From the NCBI GenBank assembly GCA_020432595.1, contig JAGQGA010000268.1:1-7314 (forward strand): 7,314 nt of DNA, in the 5' to 3' direction. Under the pieces are notes generated by a model that made no database searches, was not told the origin of the DNA, and saw nothing but the letters and a program-made list of their open reading frames with translations. Origin of the DNA: Anaerolineales bacterium. GTDB lineage: Bacteria; Chloroflexota; Anaerolineae; Promineifilales; Promineifilaceae. Positions 6,885 to 7,314 of this stretch are shown in pieces; position 1 is the stretch's first letter; each line of letters begins with the position of its first letter. The translations under genes were made by a program, and so were the position numbers.

Positions 6885-7313
6885 TCAAAACACCAACCTT
6901 TTTATCTGTAAGCCATTCTTTACTACCTCCAGCCATTTTTCCCCCGTTGGCAACACCTGCCAAGCCGCATAGCCCTGCCCTTCGCCCTCATCAAGCAGGG
7001 TGATTAGCTTATGCGCACGGCCGTTTTCCCATAAATACCCCGCCCATTCCGGCAGCAGTGGCAGCGCCAGGCACTTGTTCAGCATCGGATAAAACAGGGG
7101 CGGTATCGGCTGCGTGCCATCATCCAGCAGGTAGAAGGGCTGCTCCGGGTTCATCTCTTTCAGGCTGGCCTGCTTATGAATCAGGATGTGGTTGGCCCAG
7201 CCGCAGGGCAGCGTGGCCTGGATTTTTACGTGCTCTTTCATCCCGTCCAGCCGCACCCGCTTGCGACCAAGCCAATGTACTTTGCCCCCGCCGACCAGCG
7301 CCGCCCAGTTAGC
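6885..7313 (-). CDS. Hypothetical protein, C-terminal part (5' end outside window)
   Basis: The minus-strand frame is open from the window end at 7313 to the TGA at 6887-6885, giving the last 142 residues of a longer protein. A GTG at 7256 and an ATG at 7241 lie in frame, but the frame is open upstream with sensible sequence (ANWAALVGGGKVHWLGRKR), so they are probably internal. The fragment is soluble-looking, with no membrane segment, rich in aromatic and Leu/Pro residues (PLFYPMLNKCLALPLLPEWA), and ends in IKRLVF. I do not recognise the family. It is GC-rich (33/60 and 36/60 in two counted lines) and shares strand and composition with the methyltransferase at the other end, so the two probably belonged to one gene array before the AT-rich gene came between them. 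Confidence 0.75.
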   Translation of the reverse strand, partial: ANWAALVGGGKVHWLGRKRVRLDGMKEHVKIQATLPCGWANHILIHKQASLKEMNPEQPFYLLDDGTQPIPPLFYPMLNKCLALPLLPEWAGYLWENGRAHKLITLLDEGEGQGYAAWQVLPTGEKWLEVVKNGLQIKRLVF

Positions 7314-7314
7314 T

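Noticed and set aside
7058..7312. Plus-strand open frame opposite the right-hand partial gene
   Set aside because: Its translation is Ala/Pro/Ser/Arg-rich shadow sequence, and the minus-strand frame has a more protein-like composition.
1..7314. tRNA genes, CRISPR arrays, transposase genes or IS ends
   Set aside because: None seen on reading either strand; no regularly spaced repeats and no transposase or integrase motifs in the coding frames.

Overview
The window holds three genes. A single very large plus-strand gene (629-6862, 2077 codons) lies between two partial minus-strand genes that run off the window ends. The large protein has the architecture of a STAND-family anti-phage sensor: an N-terminal PD-(D/E)xK nuclease of the Cap4/DUF4297 type, a central P-loop STAND NTPase, a long alpha-helical (TPR-like) sensor region and a tryptophan-rich C-terminal domain. 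It most resembles the Avs (AVAST) proteins, in particular the nuclease-STAND type. This assignment rests on visible motifs and domain order, not on a database search.

Layout: 1-390 (minus) is the N-terminal 130 codons of a DNA methyltransferase with an intact SAM-binding motif (DPCAGEGTAL) and an NPPY catalytic motif. 391-628 is an AT-rich divergent intergenic region with candidate promoters in both directions, two pairs of 8-bp direct repeats, and two hairpins close to the start codons. 629-6862 is the nuclease-STAND gene. 6863-6884 is a 22-bp convergent junction with no convincing terminator. 6885-7313 (minus) is the C-terminal 142 codons of an unrecognised protein.

Base composition changes sharply. 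Hand-counted 60-base lines in the flanks are 55-63% G+C (38/60 at 121-180, 36/60 at 7021-7080, 33/60 at 7141-7200). A line in the large gene is 25/60 (1201-1260) and one in its upstream region is 21/60 (481-540). The simplest reading is that an AT-richer defence gene and its own promoter region were inserted into a GC-richer set of minus-strand genes, as in a cargo site of an integrative element or genomic island.

The organism is bacterial, probably proteobacterial with moderately high G+C, but the window carries no taxonomic marker and this is only a guess. By analogy with Avs proteins, the large gene would work alone: the helical C-terminal part would bind a phage protein, the NTPase would drive oligomerisation, and the nuclease would then cut DNA. 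The neighbouring methyltransferase is more likely part of the host element than the partner of this nuclease, since it is on the opposite strand and differs in composition.
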